Assembly: GCA_902765725.1 (NCBI GenBank)
Contig: CACXAT010000004.1
Span: 58,274-122,273, forward strand
Source: an uncultured Lachnospiraceae bacterium
GTDB taxonomy: Bacteria; Bacillota; Clostridia; Lachnospirales; Lachnospiraceae
Direction of reading: 5' to 3'
Length of the DNA: 64,000 bases
Shown in pieces: positions 36,773 through 47,640 of this stretch. Positions within the stretch are counted from its first letter, which is position 1. Each line of letters starts with the position of its first letter. Below the pieces are notes generated by a model that saw nothing but the letters and a program-made list of their open reading frames with translations, did not search any database and was not told the DNA's origin. The position numbers were made by a program, and so were the translations under genes.

Positions 36773-39700
36773 ATGCCGGATAATACGACGAACGAAGTTT
36801 ATCAGTCTATGACATTTGACGCGATTAAGATCGGACTGGCTTCTCCGGATAAGATTCGTGAGTGGGCTACCAGAAATAAGATGCTCGGCGAAGTGAAGAA
36901 GCCGGAGACCATCAACTACAGAACCCTGAAACCCGAGACAGACGGACTTTTCTGCGAGCGCATCTTCGGACCGAGCAAGGACTGGGAGTGCCATTGCGGC
37001 AAGTACAAGAAGATCAGGTATAAGGGCGTCATCTGTGACCGCTGCGGAGTTGAGGTCACCAAGAGTTCCGTGAGAAGAGAGCGCATGGGCTGCATCGTTC
37101 TTGCCGCACCTGTCTCACACATCTGGTACTTCAAAGGCATCCCGTCCAGAATGGGCCTCATTCTGGATATGTCGCCGAAGGATCTGGAGAAGGTCCTGTA
37201 TTTTGCAAGCTATGTTGTCCTTGACCCGGGTGATACCGCGGTCACGGGACTTCATTACAAAGAGATCATGGGTGAGGTCCGTTATCAGGAGTTGTGCCAG
37301 GAACTGGGACCGAACGCCTTCAAGGCGGGCATGGGAGCAGAGTCCGTACAGCAGCTGCTGAGAGATCTGGACCTGGATGAACTGAGCGTTTCTCTGCGCA
37401 AGGAGCTGGAGACAGCTACCAGCCAGAAGTCAGCCAAGATCATCAAGCGCCTTGAGGTCGTGGAAGCCTTCCGCGAATCCGGCAACAAGCCGGAGTGGAT
37501 GGTTCTGAACGTGATCCCGGTCATCCCGCCGGATCTGCGCCCGATGGTGCAGCTGGACGGCGGCCGCTTCGCGACCAGTGACCTGAATGACCTCTACAGA
37601 AGAATCATCAACAGAAATAACAGACTTGCCCGCCTGCTGGAGCTGGGCGCTCCGGACATCATCGTCCGCAATGAGAAGCGTATGCTTCAGGAAGCTGTCG
37701 ACGCACTGATCGACAACGGCCGCAGAGGCCGCCCGGTCACCGGCCCCGGCAACCGTTCCCTGAAGTCCCTGTCCGACATGCTGAAGGGTAAGAGCGGACG
37801 CTTCCGCCAGAACCTGCTGGGTAAGCGTGTTGACTACTCCGGACGTTCCGTTATCGTCGTAGGTCCCGAACTGAAGATCTACCAGTGCGGTCTTCCGAAG
37901 GAGATGGCGATCGAACTGTTCAAGCCCTTCGTTATGAAGGAACTGGTACAGAGAGGGATCAGCCACAATATCAAGAATGCCAAGAAGATGGTTGAGCGCC
38001 TTGAGAGCGATGTCTGGGATGTCCTTGAGGATGTCATCAGAGAGCATCCGGTCATGCTGAACCGTGCTCCTACACTGCACAGACTTGGTATCCAGGCATT
38101 TGAGCCGATCCTGGTCGAAGGTAAGGCAATTAAGCTTCACCCGCTGGTCTGCACCGCATTCAACGCAGACTTCGACGGAGACCAGATGGCTGTCCATCTT
38201 CCGCTGAGCGTGGAAGCACAGGCTGAGTGCCGCTTCCTGATGCTCTCGCCGAACAACCTGCTGAAGCCCTCTGACGGCGGCCCGGTTGCGGTTCCGTCCC
38301 AGGATATGGTCCTCGGCATCTACTACCTGACACAGGAGAGACCGGGAGCAAAGGGCGAAGGCGGAATATACAAGAGCATCAATGAAGCGATCCTTGCTTA
38401 TGAGAACAAGGTCATTACGCTTCAGTCCAGGATCAGAGTCCGTGTTGAGAAGACCATGCCGGACGGCACCGTAAAGGTCGGACTGGTTGAGTCCACTCTG
38501 GGAAGATTCCTCTTCAATGAGATCATCCCGCAGGATCTTGGCTTCGTAGACCGTTCGAATCCTGAAAATGAGTTCACCCTTGAGATTGACCATCTGGTCA
38601 AGAAGAAGGACCTCAAGCGCATCCTTGAAAAGGTCATCAACATCCATGGCGCGACCAGGACAGCAGAAGTGCTTGACCACATCAAGGCAATGGGCTATGG
38701 CTACTCCACAAGAGCCGGCATGACCGTTTCCATTTCGGATATGACGGTTCCGGAACAGAAGGAAGAGCTTCTGAAGAAGGCGCAGGAAGACGTTGACCAT
38801 ATCAACCTGATGCACAGAAGAGGCTTCTCCAGCGAGGATGACCGTTACAGATCGGTTGTCGAGACCTGGAAGGAGACGGACCAGAAGCTTACCAAGTATC
38901 TGCTGGATGGCCTGGACAAGTACAACAACATCTTCATGATGGCTGACTCCGGAGCCCGTGGTTCTGACAAGCAGATCAAGCAGCTTGCCGGCATGCGCGG
39001 ACTGATGGCTGACACGACCGGACATACGATCGAACTTCCGATCAAATCCAACTTCCGTGAAGGTCTGGACGTTCTGGAGTACTTCATGAGTGCGCATGGT
39101 GCGCGTAAGGGACTTTCCGATACAGCTCTTCGTACAGCAGACTCTGGTTATCTGACAAGACGAATGGTTGTCGTATCCCAGGATCTGATCATCCGCGAGA
39201 TGGACTGCACACAGGGCAATGGAGAGATCCCGGGCCGTTATATCCGCAAGTTCGCGTACGGCAAGGAAGAGATCGAAAGCCTGCAGGAGAGAATCACCGG
39301 CCGTTATGCCGCTGAGACCATCTGCAACAAGGACGGGGAAGTTCTTGTAAAGGCAAACCACATGATCACCCGCACCAGAGCTGAGCGCATCATGGCAGAG
39401 GGCGTTGACGTGGATGGAAACTGCCCGGTACAGAAGGTCAAGATCCGCACGATCCTGACCTGCCGCAGCAGAGTCGGTATCTGCGCGAAGTGCTATGGCT
39501 CGAACATGGCAACCGGCGAGCCGGTCCAGGTCGGTGAACCTGTCGGCATTATCGCCGCACAGTCCATCGGTGAGCCGGGTACCCAGCTGACCATGAGAAC
39601 ATTCCATACCGGCGGTGTCGCGGGCGGCGATATCACACAGGGTCTTCCCCGTGTCGAGGAGCTGTTCGAGGCAAGACGGCCGAAGGGTATGTGCATTATC

Positions 39701-40480
39701 TCTGAGATCGACGGTGTCGTCGAGATCAGACAGAACAAGAAGAAGGAAGAGATCGTCGTAACTGATCCGGAGACGGGCAATTCGAAGGCGTATCTGCATA
39801 CCTACGGAACAGAACTGAAGAAGCTCTCCGACGGAACCCATCTGGGAGACGGCACGGTCGTCAAGGCCGGAGATCAGCTGACGGAAGGCTCCATCAACCC
39901 GCATGATCTTCTGAAGATCAAGGGCGTTGACGCGGTGCAGGACTACCTGCTTCAGGAAGTTCAGCGTGTATACCGCCTGCAGGGTGTTGAGATTTCCGAT
40001 AAGCATATCGAGGTTCTTGTCCGCCAGATGCTGAAGAAGGTCGAAGTAGACGATCCGGGTGATTCCGTACTTCTTCCGGGAACCAAGGTAGATGCCCTCG
40101 AGTTTGACGAGATCAACAGAAGGCTTGCCGAGGAAGGACTTGAGCAGGCAACCTGCACAAGAATCCTTCTTGGTATCACTAAGGCTTCCCTTGCAACCGA
40201 ATCCTTCCTGAGCGCAGCGTCCTTCCAGGAGACCACAAAGGTTCTTACAGACGCAGCGATCAAGGGCAAGGTCGATCATCTGATCGGACCGATGGAGAAT
40301 GTTATCATCGGTAAGCTGCTTCCGGCCGGTACCGGTATGAAGCGCTATCGCAGCGTGAAGATCGAGAAGGCTGAGGATGAGATGGTCCGGGAAGAGGAGC
40401 AGAGATTCGAATATGAAGATCTGCCGGAGGAAGTGATCCAGGAAGAGGATCTTGCCGATATTCCGGACGCAGAAGAGTGA
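36773..40480 (+). CDS. rpoC: RNA polymerase beta' subunit
   Basis: 1235 residues from ATG 36773, AAAGGAG upstream. Zinc site 1 is [19 protein letters not shown]; the catalytic metal loop is NADFDGDQM; the second zinc site uses [11 protein letters not shown]; the trigger-loop region contains [18 protein letters not shown]. No large insertions. The tail is acidic ([11 protein letters not shown]). With rpoB it forms the active centre. Confidence 0.99.
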   Translation: MPDNTTNEVYQSMTFDAIKIGLASPDKIREWATRNKMLGEVKKPETINYRTLKPETDGLFCERIFGPSKDWECHCGKYKKIRYKGVICDRCGVEVTKSSVRRERMGCIVLAAPVSHIWYFKGIPSRMGLILDMSPKDLEKVLYFASYVVLDPGDTAVTGLHYKEIMGEVRYQELCQELGPNAFKAGMGAESVQQLLRDLDLDELSVSLRKELETATSQKSAKIIKRLEVVEAFRESGNKPEWMVLNVIPVIPPDLRPMVQLDGGRFATSDLNDLYRRIINRNNRLARLLELGAPDIIVRNEKRMLQEAVDALIDNGRRGRPVTGPGNRSLKSLSDMLKGKSGRFRQNLLGKRVDYSGRSVIVVGPELKIYQCGLPKEMAIELFKPFVMKELVQRGISHNIKNAKKMVERLESDVWDVLEDVIREHPVMLNRAPTLHRLGIQAFEPILVEGKAIKLHPLVCTAFNADFDGDQMAVHLPLSVEAQAECRFLMLSPNNLLKPSDGGPVAVPSQDMVLGIYYLTQERPGAKGEGGIYKSINEAILAYENKVITLQSRIRVRVEKTMPDGTVKVGLVESTLGRFLFNEIIPQDLGFVDRSNPENEFTLEIDHLVKKKDLKRILEKVINIHGATRTAEVLDHIKAMGYGYSTRAGMTVSISDMTVPEQKEELLKKAQEDVDHINLMHRRGFSSEDDRYRSVVETWKETDQKLTKYLLDGLDKYNNIFMMADSGARGSDKQIKQLAGMRGLMADTTGHTIELPIKSNFREGLDVLEYFMSAHGARKGLSDTALRTADSGYLTRRMVVVSQDLIIREMDCTQGNGEIPGRYIRKFAYGKEEIESLQERITGRYAAETICNKDGEVLVKANHMITRTRAERIMAEGVDVDGNCPVQKVKIRTILTCRSRVGICAKCYGSNMATGEPVQVGEPVGIIAAQSIGEPGTQLTMRTFHTGGVAGGDITQGLPRVEELFEARRPKGMCIISEIDGVVEIRQNKKKEEIVVTDPETGNSKAYLHTYGTELKKLSDGTHLGDGTVVKAGDQLTEGSINPHDLLKIKGVDAVQDYLLQEVQRVYRLQGVEISDKHIEVLVRQMLKKVEVDDPGDSVLLPGTKVDALEFDEINRRLAEEGLEQATCTRILLGITKASLATESFLSAASFQETTKVLTDAAIKGKVDHLIGPMENVIIGKLLPAGTGMKRYRSVKIEKAEDEMVREEEQRFEYEDLPEEVIQEEDLADIPDAEE

Positions 40481-40526
40481 TCATCCTGCGAAGCTGCAGA
40501 GGATCAGCAAACTGAACAGTAATACA

Positions 40527-40564
40527 AAAGCCGGGCTGCACCATTGATGATGCAGCCCGGCTTT
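40527..40564. terminator. Bidirectional terminator between rpoC and the VanZ gene
   Basis: 14-bp stem AAAGCCGGGCTGCA / TGCAGCCCGGCTTT. The A and T ends let it serve rpoC on the plus strand and the convergent gene at 40661-41518 on the minus strand. The remainder up to 40660 shows nothing else. Confidence 0.88.
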
Positions 40565-40660
40565 CTGCCTTCGCTGTGTAATGAATACTGATTCAGAGTT
40601 GTAATCGCAGATCATTGGTAATGGATCCGCAGTGAGGGTTCCGCAGTGAGGGATCTGCTC

Positions 40661-41518
40661 TCAGGGATCCTGGCGCCTGCCGAACAGCCCCGACAGAGGC
40701 ATGTCCTCTGACAGCTGGTCTGATGTGTTGTCATCCTGCAGGTCCTGGCTCTGGACCCTGCGGCGCTCGAAGGAGGCTCTTCGCTGCTGCTCCTCGTATT
40801 GCTGCTGCTGGCGCTGTGTGCGGAAAACTCTAGTGCGGTCATCGACATCCGATACAGGACCATACACACGGGTGTGGTCGGAGGTCCTTTCCGTCTGGCG
40901 GTACTCCCTCTGCCGTGAGGGCCTCTCTGCCTGACGGGATTCTCTGCGGCGGAGCGCCTCTTCCCTGCGCTCGAGTTCCTCCTCCCTCTCGTTCAGCTCC
41001 TTCTCCCTGCGGTTCTGGCGCCGCTCATAGGCGGGACCTGTGATCGCCATCCTGCCGGACCATCCGATCAGCCTGGTGAAGATGACGCCGAAGAAGACTC
41101 CGATCGAGTCGATGGCGACATCCCGGGTGGAAGAGGAGCGCCCCAGCACAAGGGACTGGTGGTACTCATCGGCAAATGCGTATCCTACGCATACCCCCCC
41201 TGCCAGCAGCATCAGAAGGATCCCCCTGACACCATATACATATAAAGGAAACGAAACGGCCACGGCCAGCAGAAAATACTCGGTAACGTGGGCTCCCTTG
41301 CGGACGATTCCGTTGACCTGTCCGGCATACGACTGGATCGTCCACTCGTCCCAGCCCTGCATGGTGACCTTGTTCACAGTCCGCACGAGTCCCTCCGAAA
41401 CCTTATAGCTCATCATGGAGGAAGCTTCCCCGGGCTGAGCGGAGAATGTATAGATCATATACATAAGCGCCAGGGCAGGAAGAAATGAAAATGGTTTTAA
41501 GAATGTACTTATCTTCAT
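40661..41518 (-). CDS. VanZ-like membrane protein with long charged tail
   Basis: 285 residues on the minus strand, starting MKISTFLKPF at 41518 behind AAAGGGG. The N-terminal 170 residues hold several helices and the VanZ-like core (VRKGAHVTEYFLLAVAVSF, AFADEYHQSLVLGRSSSTRD). From about residue 175 comes a highly charged stretch rich in E, R and Q (NEREEELERREEALRRRESR), probably a coiled coil, of about 110 residues. VanZ domains are linked to low-level teicoplanin resistance in one system, but most members are uncharacterised. It is the only clear minus-strand gene here, lying between rpoC and rpsL. Confidence 0.88.
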   Translation of the reverse strand: MKISTFLKPFSFLPALALMYMIYTFSAQPGEASSMMSYKVSEGLVRTVNKVTMQGWDEWTIQSYAGQVNGIVRKGAHVTEYFLLAVAVSFPLYVYGVRGILLMLLAGGVCVGYAFADEYHQSLVLGRSSSTRDVAIDSIGVFFGVIFTRLIGWSGRMAITGPAYERRQNRREKELNEREEELERREEALRRRESRQAERPSRQREYRQTERTSDHTRVYGPVSDVDDRTRVFRTQRQQQQYEEQQRRASFERRRVQSQDLQDDNTSDQLSEDMPLSGLFGRRQDP

Positions 41519-41628
41519 AATTATAAAACCCCTTTGTTTTTTACTGTTGATGCGTATCTTAGCATCCATGGAACAGGAAGTCCATGTACTTAATAAAAAT
41601 GAAAGAAATCCCTAACAGGACTTTTTCC

Positions 41629-41657
41629 TTGACAGGCACCACCTTCACCAATATAAT
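41629..41657 (+). promoter_or_regulatory. Promoter of rpsL-rpsG-fusA
   Basis: TTGACA (41629-41634), 17-base spacer, TATAAT (41652-41657): a full consensus. About 95 bases of leader precede rpsL, ending TACCACAGGAGGTG. Confidence 0.92.
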
Positions 41658-41752
41658 GTCTAGGTGCGCGGTTTCATTCCACGCTGATTTTTGATGCAAA
41701 GCAGCCACATTGAGAGACCAAGAGGTCTACTACCACAGGAGGTGAATATTTC

Positions 41753-42172
41753 ATGCCAACTTTTAACCAGTTAGTCAGAAAGGGCAGACAGACTTCTGTC
41801 AAGAAGAGCACCGCTCCGGCACTTCAGCATGGATTCAATTCCCTGAAGAAGAGAGCAACCAACGAGAGCTCACCGCAGAAGAGAGGCGTCTGCACAGCAG
41901 TCAAGACCGCTACCCCGAAGAAGCCGAACTCAGCGCTCAGAAAGATCGCCCGTGTCCGCCTTTCCAACGGGATCGAGGTTACCAGCTACATTCCGGGCGA
42001 AGGCCACAACCTTCAGGAGCACTCCGTCGTTATGATCCGCGGCGGCCGTGTTAAGGATCTTCCGGGTACCAGATATCATATCATCAGAGGAACGCTTGAT
42101 ACAGCAGGTGTTGCTGACAGACGTCAGGCACGTTCCAAGTATGGTGCAAAGAGGCCGAAGGCTTCCAAATAA
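41753..42172 (+). CDS. rpsL: Ribosomal protein S12
   Basis: 139 residues, ATG 41753. Starts [11 protein letters not shown]. The decoding-centre loops [13 protein letters not shown] and [12 protein letters not shown] carry the lysines found in streptomycin-sensitive strains. It lies at the subunit interface near the A site. A gap of 190 bases separates it from rpsG. Confidence 0.98.
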   Translation: MPTFNQLVRKGRQTSVKKSTAPALQHGFNSLKKRATNESSPQKRGVCTAVKTATPKKPNSALRKIARVRLSNGIEVTSYIPGEGHNLQEHSVVMIRGGRVKDLPGTRYHIIRGTLDTAGVADRRQARSKYGAKRPKASK

Positions 42173-42218
42173 TAAGAACTGACAGTTTCATAGTTTCACG
42201 AAGATAACGGTTATGTAG

Positions 42219-42237
42219 GGAAGGACGAACTCCTTCC
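42219..42237 (+). promoter_or_regulatory. Hairpin in the rpsL-rpsG spacer
   Basis: Perfect 7-bp stem GGAAGGA / TCCTTCC with loop CGAAC, without a T-run, inside a 190-base spacer. In E. coli the equivalent spacer binds S7 as a translational repressor; whether this one does is unknown. Confidence 0.45.
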
Positions 42238-42362
42238 AGGTTCCAAAGGATGCTTATCACCTCATGTGGCTGCAGATGATAGGGTAGTCCGGACGGGACG
42301 CGAACATGATAACAATCGTGAGTACCTGTGATCTAATTCCAATAATTAAGGAGGGAAGTAAC

Positions 42363-42833
42363 GTGGCACGTAAAGGACATATCCAGAAGAGAGATGTACT
42401 TGCTGATCCGAAGTATAACAGCAAGATTGTCACGAAGCTGATCAACAGCATTATGCTGGATGGCAAGAAGGGCGTAGCGCAGAAGATCGTCTACGGCGCC
42501 TTCGAAAGAATGGAAAAGAAGGCTGACAAGCCGGCAATCGAGGTTTTTGAGTCCGCAATGAACAACATCATGCCGGTCCTCGAGGTCAAGGCAAGACGTG
42601 TCGGCGGCGCAACCTATCAGGTTCCGCTGGAAGTTAAGCCGGACAGACGCCAGGCACTCGCACTGCGCTGGATCACCATGTATTCCAGAGCACGCGGCGA
42701 GAAGACCATGGAAGAGCGCCTTGCAGGAGAACTGCTGGATGCTTCCAACAACACCGGCGCTTCAGTTAAGAGAAAAGAAGATATGCACAAGATGGCAGAA
42801 GCCAACAAGGCTTTCGCGCACTATCGTTTCTGA
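42363..42833 (+). CDS. rpsG: Ribosomal protein S7
   Basis: 156 residues from GTG 42363 with AAGGAGGG upstream; length equals the family norm. It begins [12 protein letters not shown] and contains [20 protein letters not shown], shown from residue about 80. It nucleates assembly of the 30S head. fusA starts 26 bases downstream. Confidence 0.98.
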   Translation: MARKGHIQKRDVLADPKYNSKIVTKLINSIMLDGKKGVAQKIVYGAFERMEKKADKPAIEVFESAMNNIMPVLEVKARRVGGATYQVPLEVKPDRRQALALRWITMYSRARGEKTMEERLAGELLDASNNTGASVKRKEDMHKMAEANKAFAHYRF

Positions 42834-42859
42834 TAGCTGCCGTCTAACGGAGGAAATAA

Positions 42860-44977
42860 ATGGCAGGAAGAGAATACCCGCTGGATAGGACAAGAAACAT
42901 TGGTATCATGGCTCATATCGATGCGGGAAAAACAACATTGTCGGAGCGTATTCTGTACTACACCGGCGTAAACTATAAGATCGGTGAGACGTACGAAGGT
43001 ACTGCCACCATGGACTGGATGGAACAGGAGCAGGAGCGCGGTATTACCATCACATCCGCTGCAACGACCTGTCACTGGACTCTTCAGGAACAGACGCAGA
43101 CCAAACCCGGCGAGCTTGAGCATCGTATCAATATCATTGATACTCCCGGCCATGTAGATTTTACTGTTGAAGTTGAACGTTCACTCAGAGTACTTGACGG
43201 CGCAATCGGCGTCTTTGACGCAAAGGGAGGCGTTGAGCCCCAGTCAGAGAACGTATGGCGTCAGGCTGACAAGTACAATGTTCCGCGTATGGCATTCGTC
43301 AACAAGATGGATATCCTCGGCGCGAACTTTGAGAATACGGTGAAGGAGATCGGAACCAAGCTTGGTAAGAACGCAGTTGTTATCCAGCTTCCGATCGGTA
43401 AGGAAGATCATTTCGACGGAATCATCGATCTGTTCGAAATGAAGGCATATATCTACAATGACAAAAAGGGCGAAGACATCAGCGTTGTCGATATCCCGGA
43501 CGACATGAAGGATGAGGCTGAGATAGCACATGCCGAGCTTGTCGAGAAGATCTGTGATTTCGATGAAGACCTGATGATGGAATACCTTGAAGGCAATGAG
43601 CCGAGCGTCGCTGACATGAAGAAGGCACTGCGCAAGGCTACCATTGAAAACCTTGGCGTACCGGTACTGTGTGGTTCCGCTCACCAGAACAAGGGAATCC
43701 AGAAGCTGCTTGACGCAGTAATCGAATACATGCCTGCACCGATCGACATTCCCGCTGTGAAGGGAACTGATCTGGATGGAAATGAGGTCGAGTGCCATTC
43801 AACGGATGATGCCCCCTTCGCCGCACTTGTGTTTAAGATCGTATCCGATCCGTTCGTCGGAAGACTTGCTTATTTCAGAGTCTATTCCGGCACCTGCAAT
43901 TCAGGTTCCTATGTCCTGAATGCGACAAAAGGCAAGAAGGAGCGTATCGGACGTATCCTGCAGATGCATGCAAACAAGAGATCGGAACTTGACAAGGTCT
44001 ACAGCGGTGATATCGCTGCGGCGATCGGCTTTAAGTTCTCCGGCACCGGTGACACGATCTGCGATGAGCAGCATCCGGTCATCCTGGAGAGCATGGAATT
44101 CCCGGAACCGGTTATCGAGCTGGCGATCGAGCCGAAGACCAAGGCAGGCCAGGGCAAGCTTGGCGAAGCACTCGCAAAGCTGGCTGAGGAGGATCCGACC
44201 TTCAGGGCTCACACCAATCAGGAAACCGGACAGACCATCATCGCGGGCATGGGTGAGCTCCATCTGGAGATCATCGTTGACAGACTGCTTCGCGAGTACA
44301 ACGTGGAAGCCAATGTCGGTGCTCCGCAGGTTGCCTACAAAGAGACCATCACCAAGGGTTCGGATATCGATTCCAAGTATGCACGCCAGTCTGGTGGTAA
44401 GGGACAGTACGGTCACTGTAAGGTCCGCTTCTCACCGATGGATGCAAACGGAGAGCAGGTTTACGAATTCGTCAACAGTACAGTCGGCGGCTCCATTCCG
44501 AAGGAATATGTACCTGCGGTTGATGAAGGTATCCAGGATGCCATGAAGACCGGAACGCTTGCAGGCTTCCCGGTTGTCGGCGTCAAGGCAGAGGTATACG
44601 ACGGATCTTACCATGAAGTCGACTCCTCTGAGATGGCATTCCACATTGCCGGATCCATGGCATTCAAGCAGGCTATGCAGAAGGGTGACCCCGTACTGCT
44701 CGAGCCGATCATGAAGGTCGAGGTTTCCACTCCGGAAGAGTACATGGGCGATGTCATCGGCGATATGAACTCCAGAAGAGGACGTATCGAGGGCATGGAC
44801 GACATCGGCAATGGCAAGATGGTCAGAGGCTTTGTACCGCTCAGCGAGATGTTCGGTTATGCTACAGACCTCAGATCCAAGACCCAGGGACGCGGCAACT
44901 ACTCCATGTTCTTTGAGAGATACGAGCCGGTGCCGAAGAGCGTTCAGGAAAAGCTCCTCAAGGATCTGAACAGCTGA
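42860..44977 (+). CDS. fusA: Elongation factor G
   Basis: 705 residues, ATG 42860 behind GAGG. GTPase motifs: AHIDAGKTT (G1), RGITI (G2), DTPGH (G3), NKMD (G4). A short insert ([13 protein letters not shown]) lies before G3. Domain IV includes [10 protein letters not shown] and the C-terminal domain has GRIEGMDD. It drives translocation on the ribosome. The tuf gene follows but has its own promoter. Confidence 0.98.
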   Translation: MAGREYPLDRTRNIGIMAHIDAGKTTLSERILYYTGVNYKIGETYEGTATMDWMEQEQERGITITSAATTCHWTLQEQTQTKPGELEHRINIIDTPGHVDFTVEVERSLRVLDGAIGVFDAKGGVEPQSENVWRQADKYNVPRMAFVNKMDILGANFENTVKEIGTKLGKNAVVIQLPIGKEDHFDGIIDLFEMKAYIYNDKKGEDISVVDIPDDMKDEAEIAHAELVEKICDFDEDLMMEYLEGNEPSVADMKKALRKATIENLGVPVLCGSAHQNKGIQKLLDAVIEYMPAPIDIPAVKGTDLDGNEVECHSTDDAPFAALVFKIVSDPFVGRLAYFRVYSGTCNSGSYVLNATKGKKERIGRILQMHANKRSELDKVYSGDIAAAIGFKFSGTGDTICDEQHPVILESMEFPEPVIELAIEPKTKAGQGKLGEALAKLAEEDPTFRAHTNQETGQTIIAGMGELHLEIIVDRLLREYNVEANVGAPQVAYKETITKGSDIDSKYARQSGGKGQYGHCKVRFSPMDANGEQVYEFVNSTVGGSIPKEYVPAVDEGIQDAMKTGTLAGFPVVGVKAEVYDGSYHEVDSSEMAFHIAGSMAFKQAMQKGDPVLLEPIMKVEVSTPEEYMGDVIGDMNSRRGRIEGMDDIGNGKMVRGFVPLSEMFGYATDLRSKTQGRGNYSMFFERYEPVPKSVQEKLLKDLNS

Positions 44978-45011
44978 ATTCCATAATGGTTCATCAGGCA
45001 CAAAACAGTGC

Positions 45012-45040
45012 TTGCAATTAGATACTTTTTGAAATATAAT
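45012..45040 (+). promoter_or_regulatory. Promoter of tuf
   Basis: TTGCAA (45012-45017), 17-base spacer, TATAAT (45035-45040) in the 128-base gap after fusA. The leader holds a GCGCCG-CGACAT-CGGCGC hairpin (45067-45084) just before AGGAGG. Confidence 0.8.
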
Positions 45041-45105
45041 CAGTTTCAGACTTGTGTTCTGAAGGAGCGCCGCGACATCGGCGCAATCATAGGAGGATTA
45101 TTCAA

Positions 45106-46293
45106 ATGGCAAAACAGAAGTTTGACAGAAGCAAACCGCATGTAAACATCGGAACCATCGGACACGTTGACCATGGTAAGACCACTCTGACGGCTGCTAT
45201 CACCAACGTTCTTTCCAAGAGAGTAGAAGGAAACTCCTTCGAGGCTTTCGATCAGATCGATAAGGCTCCGGAAGAAAGAGAACGTGGAATCACCATTTCT
45301 ACCGCTCATGTTGAGTATCAGACCGAGAAGAGACACTATGCTCACGTTGACTGCCCCGGCCATGCTGACTATGTCAAGAACATGATCACCGGTGCTGCTC
45401 AGATGGACGGCGCAATCCTTGTTGTTGCTGCTACTGACGGTGTTATGGCTCAGACTAAGGAGCACATCCTTCTGGCTCGCCAGGTTGGCGTTCCGAAGAT
45501 CGTTGTTTTCCTGAATAAGTGCGATATGGTTGATGATCCGGAGCTGATCGAGCTGGTCGAGATGGAAGTCTCTGAAGAGCTTGAGAAGGAAGGATTCGAG
45601 GACAGCCCGATCGTCAAGGGTTCCGCTCTGAAGGCTCTTGAAGATCCGGAATGCGAATGGGCAGACAACATCATGGAGCTCATGGATACCGTTGACGAGT
45701 ACATCCCGACTCCGGCCCGTGACAATGAGAAGCCGTTCCTGATGCCTGTTGAGGATGTCTTCACGATCTCCGGTCGTGGTACTGTTGCTACCGGCCGTGT
45801 TGAGAGAGGACAGCTCCACATGAACGATCCGGTAGAGATCCTTGGAATCAAGCGCGACGTTCAGAAGTCCGTCGTTACCGGTATCGAGATGTTCCACAAG
45901 CTGCTTGACTATGCTGAGGCTGGTGACAACATCGGTGCTCTGCTTCGTGGTATCAACAGAACCGACATCGAGCGTGGACAGGTTATCTGCAAGCCGGGTA
46001 CCGTTACCTGCCACACCAAGTTCACCGCTCAGGTTTACGTTCTGACCAAGGATGAGGGCGGCCGTCATACTCCGTTCTTCAACAACTATCGTCCGCAGTT
46101 TTATTTCAGAACAACTGACGTTACCGGTGTTATCTCCCTTCCGGAAGGAACCGAGATGTGCATGCCTGGCGACAACGTTGAGATGACCATCGAGCTGATC
46201 CACCCGATCGCTATGGAGCAGGGTCTTACCTTCGCTATCCGTGAGGGCGGCAGAACAGTTGGTTCCGGACGTGTTGTTTCCGTAGTTGACTGA
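45106..46293 (+). CDS. tuf: Elongation factor Tu
   Basis: 395 residues from ATG 45106 with AGGAGG upstream. GTPase motifs [25 protein letters not shown] and NKCDM are complete; the three-domain layout ends [15 protein letters not shown]. It brings aminoacyl-tRNA to the ribosome. Codon choice is strongly biased (gct, gtt, ggt), as expected for very high expression. Confidence 0.99.
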   Translation: MAKQKFDRSKPHVNIGTIGHVDHGKTTLTAAITNVLSKRVEGNSFEAFDQIDKAPEERERGITISTAHVEYQTEKRHYAHVDCPGHADYVKNMITGAAQMDGAILVVAATDGVMAQTKEHILLARQVGVPKIVVFLNKCDMVDDPELIELVEMEVSEELEKEGFEDSPIVKGSALKALEDPECEWADNIMELMDTVDEYIPTPARDNEKPFLMPVEDVFTISGRGTVATGRVERGQLHMNDPVEILGIKRDVQKSVVTGIEMFHKLLDYAEAGDNIGALLRGINRTDIERGQVICKPGTVTCHTKFTAQVYVLTKDEGGRHTPFFNNYRPQFYFRTTDVTGVISLPEGTEMCMPGDNVEMTIELIHPIAMEQGLTFAIREGGRTVGSGRVVSVVD

Positions 46294-46316
46294 TCTTAGT
46301 TCAAACAGAATCAATC

Positions 46317-46348
46317 AAAGACCGATGTCTTCGGACATCGGTCTTTTT
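46317..46348 (+). terminator. Terminator of tuf
   Basis: Stem GACCGATGTC / GACATCGGTC closed by a TTCG tetraloop, extended by AAA/TTT and followed by TTTTTG. Confidence 0.95.
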
Positions 46349-46469
46349 GTTGTAAAACCCCTTAACATACTTGTTTAAATATGATACTTTTAAGATAACA
46401 ATTCATCATCGCATTCCTGTTTCTACAGGTTCGGGAATCGTATCATTACAGCAGAAAGGTGGGGGTTTT

Positions 46470-47117
46470 ATGAGTACTGAGCAGTATGCAAAGATACCTG
46501 CAAAAATGGACAGCCATGTCCTTTTGCGAGTGGTGAGTGGTCATTTTGCCACTTCCCAGTCACACATCACTCGGTACCTGGATATCATGGCCATGAAGTC
46601 CAGGTGCAATGAAGCAAGAGGGGCGGCACATCTCCTTTCTCACTGGTATGAGTCTACGATCCCGGTGGATACCATTGTGTGTATGGAAGGCATGGAAGTG
46701 ATCGGGACATATCTTGCGGAAGAGCTTACACGGGTGGGTGTTCTTTCCTATAATGCACACAAGTCCCTCTATGTTATAGCTCCGGAGTTCCATTCTTCAG
46801 GCCAGGTGATCTTCCGTGATAATATGCAGATGGCTGTGCGCAACAAGAATATCCTGGTCCTGACAAGCTCGGTCACCACAGGCAAAACGCTGAGCGCAAC
46901 CTTCGATTCGATCAGGTACTATCAGGGCACCGTGAGAGGAGCCTGCGCAGTGTTCTCCACCAGGGAAGAGGTGAACGGAGTTCCGATCCATGCGATCTTC
47001 CAGCCGGAAGACGTACCGGGATATGAATATTACAAGCCGGCGGACTGTCCATACTGCAGGCAGAAGCAGCCGATCGACGCAATCGTCAATGATTACGGTT
47101 ATTCCGCCCTCCGTTGA
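46470..47117 (+). CDS. Orotate phosphoribosyltransferase-like protein
   Basis: 215 residues from ATG 46470 with AAAGGTGGGGG upstream. The fold is that of type I PRTases, and the PRPP loop is recognisable at residues 128-140 (ILVLTSSVTTGKT). However, the two acidic residues normally before the loop are T-S here, so normal catalysis is doubtful. Near the C-terminus Cys193 and Cys196 (CPYC) suggest a metal or redox site. It stands alone between tuf and tRNA-Ala, away from any pyrimidine genes. Annotation as PyrE would overstate what is seen. Confidence 0.75.
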   Translation: MSTEQYAKIPAKMDSHVLLRVVSGHFATSQSHITRYLDIMAMKSRCNEARGAAHLLSHWYESTIPVDTIVCMEGMEVIGTYLAEELTRVGVLSYNAHKSLYVIAPEFHSSGQVIFRDNMQMAVRNKNILVLTSSVTTGKTLSATFDSIRYYQGTVRGACAVFSTREEVNGVPIHAIFQPEDVPGYEYYKPADCPYCRQKQPIDAIVNDYGYSALR

Positions 47118-47158
47118 AGAGGGGCCGCAGCCGCTTCGATGAATCGGAGATTACGGTA

Positions 47159-47187
47159 TTGACAAGTCCCCGCGTTTGCGCTACTAT
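47159..47187 (+). promoter_or_regulatory. Promoter of tRNA-Ala
   Basis: TTGACA (47159-47164), 17-base spacer, TACTAT (47182-47187), 11 bases before the tRNA. Confidence 0.8.
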
Positions 47188-47198
47188 AGCAAGGTCGC

Positions 47199-47271
47199 GG
47201 GGCATTAGCGCAGTTGGGAGCGCGCTACATTCGCATTGTAGAGGTCGTGAGTTCGAATCTCATATGCTCCA
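47199..47271 (+). tRNA. tRNA-Ala (anticodon CGC)
   Basis: 73-base cloverleaf: acceptor GGGGCAT / ATGCTCC with a G3-U70 pair (the alanine identity element), anticodon stem CTACA / TGTAG, loop TTCGCAT giving CGC, T-loop TTCGAATC. No encoded CCA. It reads GCG. Confidence 0.95.
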
Positions 47272-47280
47272 GATGAAGGG

Positions 47281-47313
47281 GAACGGTATTCGGGAACGGA
47301 TACCGTTCTTTTA
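47281..47313 (+). terminator. Terminator of tRNA-Ala
   Basis: GAACGGTAT / ATACCGTTC, 10-base loop, then TTTTAT. Confidence 0.88.
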
Positions 47314-47334
47314 TTTAAAAAATTAAAATAATCC

Positions 47335-47363
47335 TTGCAATAAAAAGGGGATTCGTGTATACT
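47335..47363 (+). promoter_or_regulatory. Promoter of the S10 operon
   Basis: TTGCAA (47335-47340), 17-base spacer, TATACT (47358-47363). The only good promoter pair before rpsJ. Confidence 0.8.
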
Positions 47364-47640
47364 CACTCATGTTGTGACCTTGATAGCGTTGAAGCGTGAG
47401 GTTGCTGCGGGGATCCGCAGGTTTTCCGTGGAGCGAATGTCAAGTTTATAAAACTGGCGACAAGTCACTGTACAGTAGATTGTCCGGCACAGGCCGGAAA
47501 CAACGGGCAATAACCACTCCGGAGATATGAAAAGGCCATTCTTGGAGGCCTTAAATATTCGTTCAAATGTGGAAACACCCGGAAGCGTGTACAGTCACCG
47601 CTTGTCGTAGGAAACTACGAATTAGGAGGCGACTTTTTTT
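47364..47640 (+). promoter_or_regulatory. Long S10 operon leader
   Basis: About 275 untranslated bases before rpsJ. Hairpins can form at CTGCGGGGATCCGCAG (about 47403-47419), TCCGGCACAGGCCGGA (about 47481-47497) and GTCGTAGGAAACTACGA (about 47605-47621). No terminator with a T-run is obvious; the final T7 lies just before the rpsJ ATG. A ribosomal-protein-responsive leader (L4 in E. coli) is possible. Confidence 0.5.

Noticed and set aside
37430..40279. 949-codon open frame on the minus strand across rpoC
   Set aside because: It lies wholly opposite rpoC, has no ribosome site, and its translation has no recognisable domain. Such frames arise from the codon bias of GC-richer genes.
41753..42172. 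Streptomycin-resistance changes in rpsL
   Set aside because: Both key lysines are unchanged.
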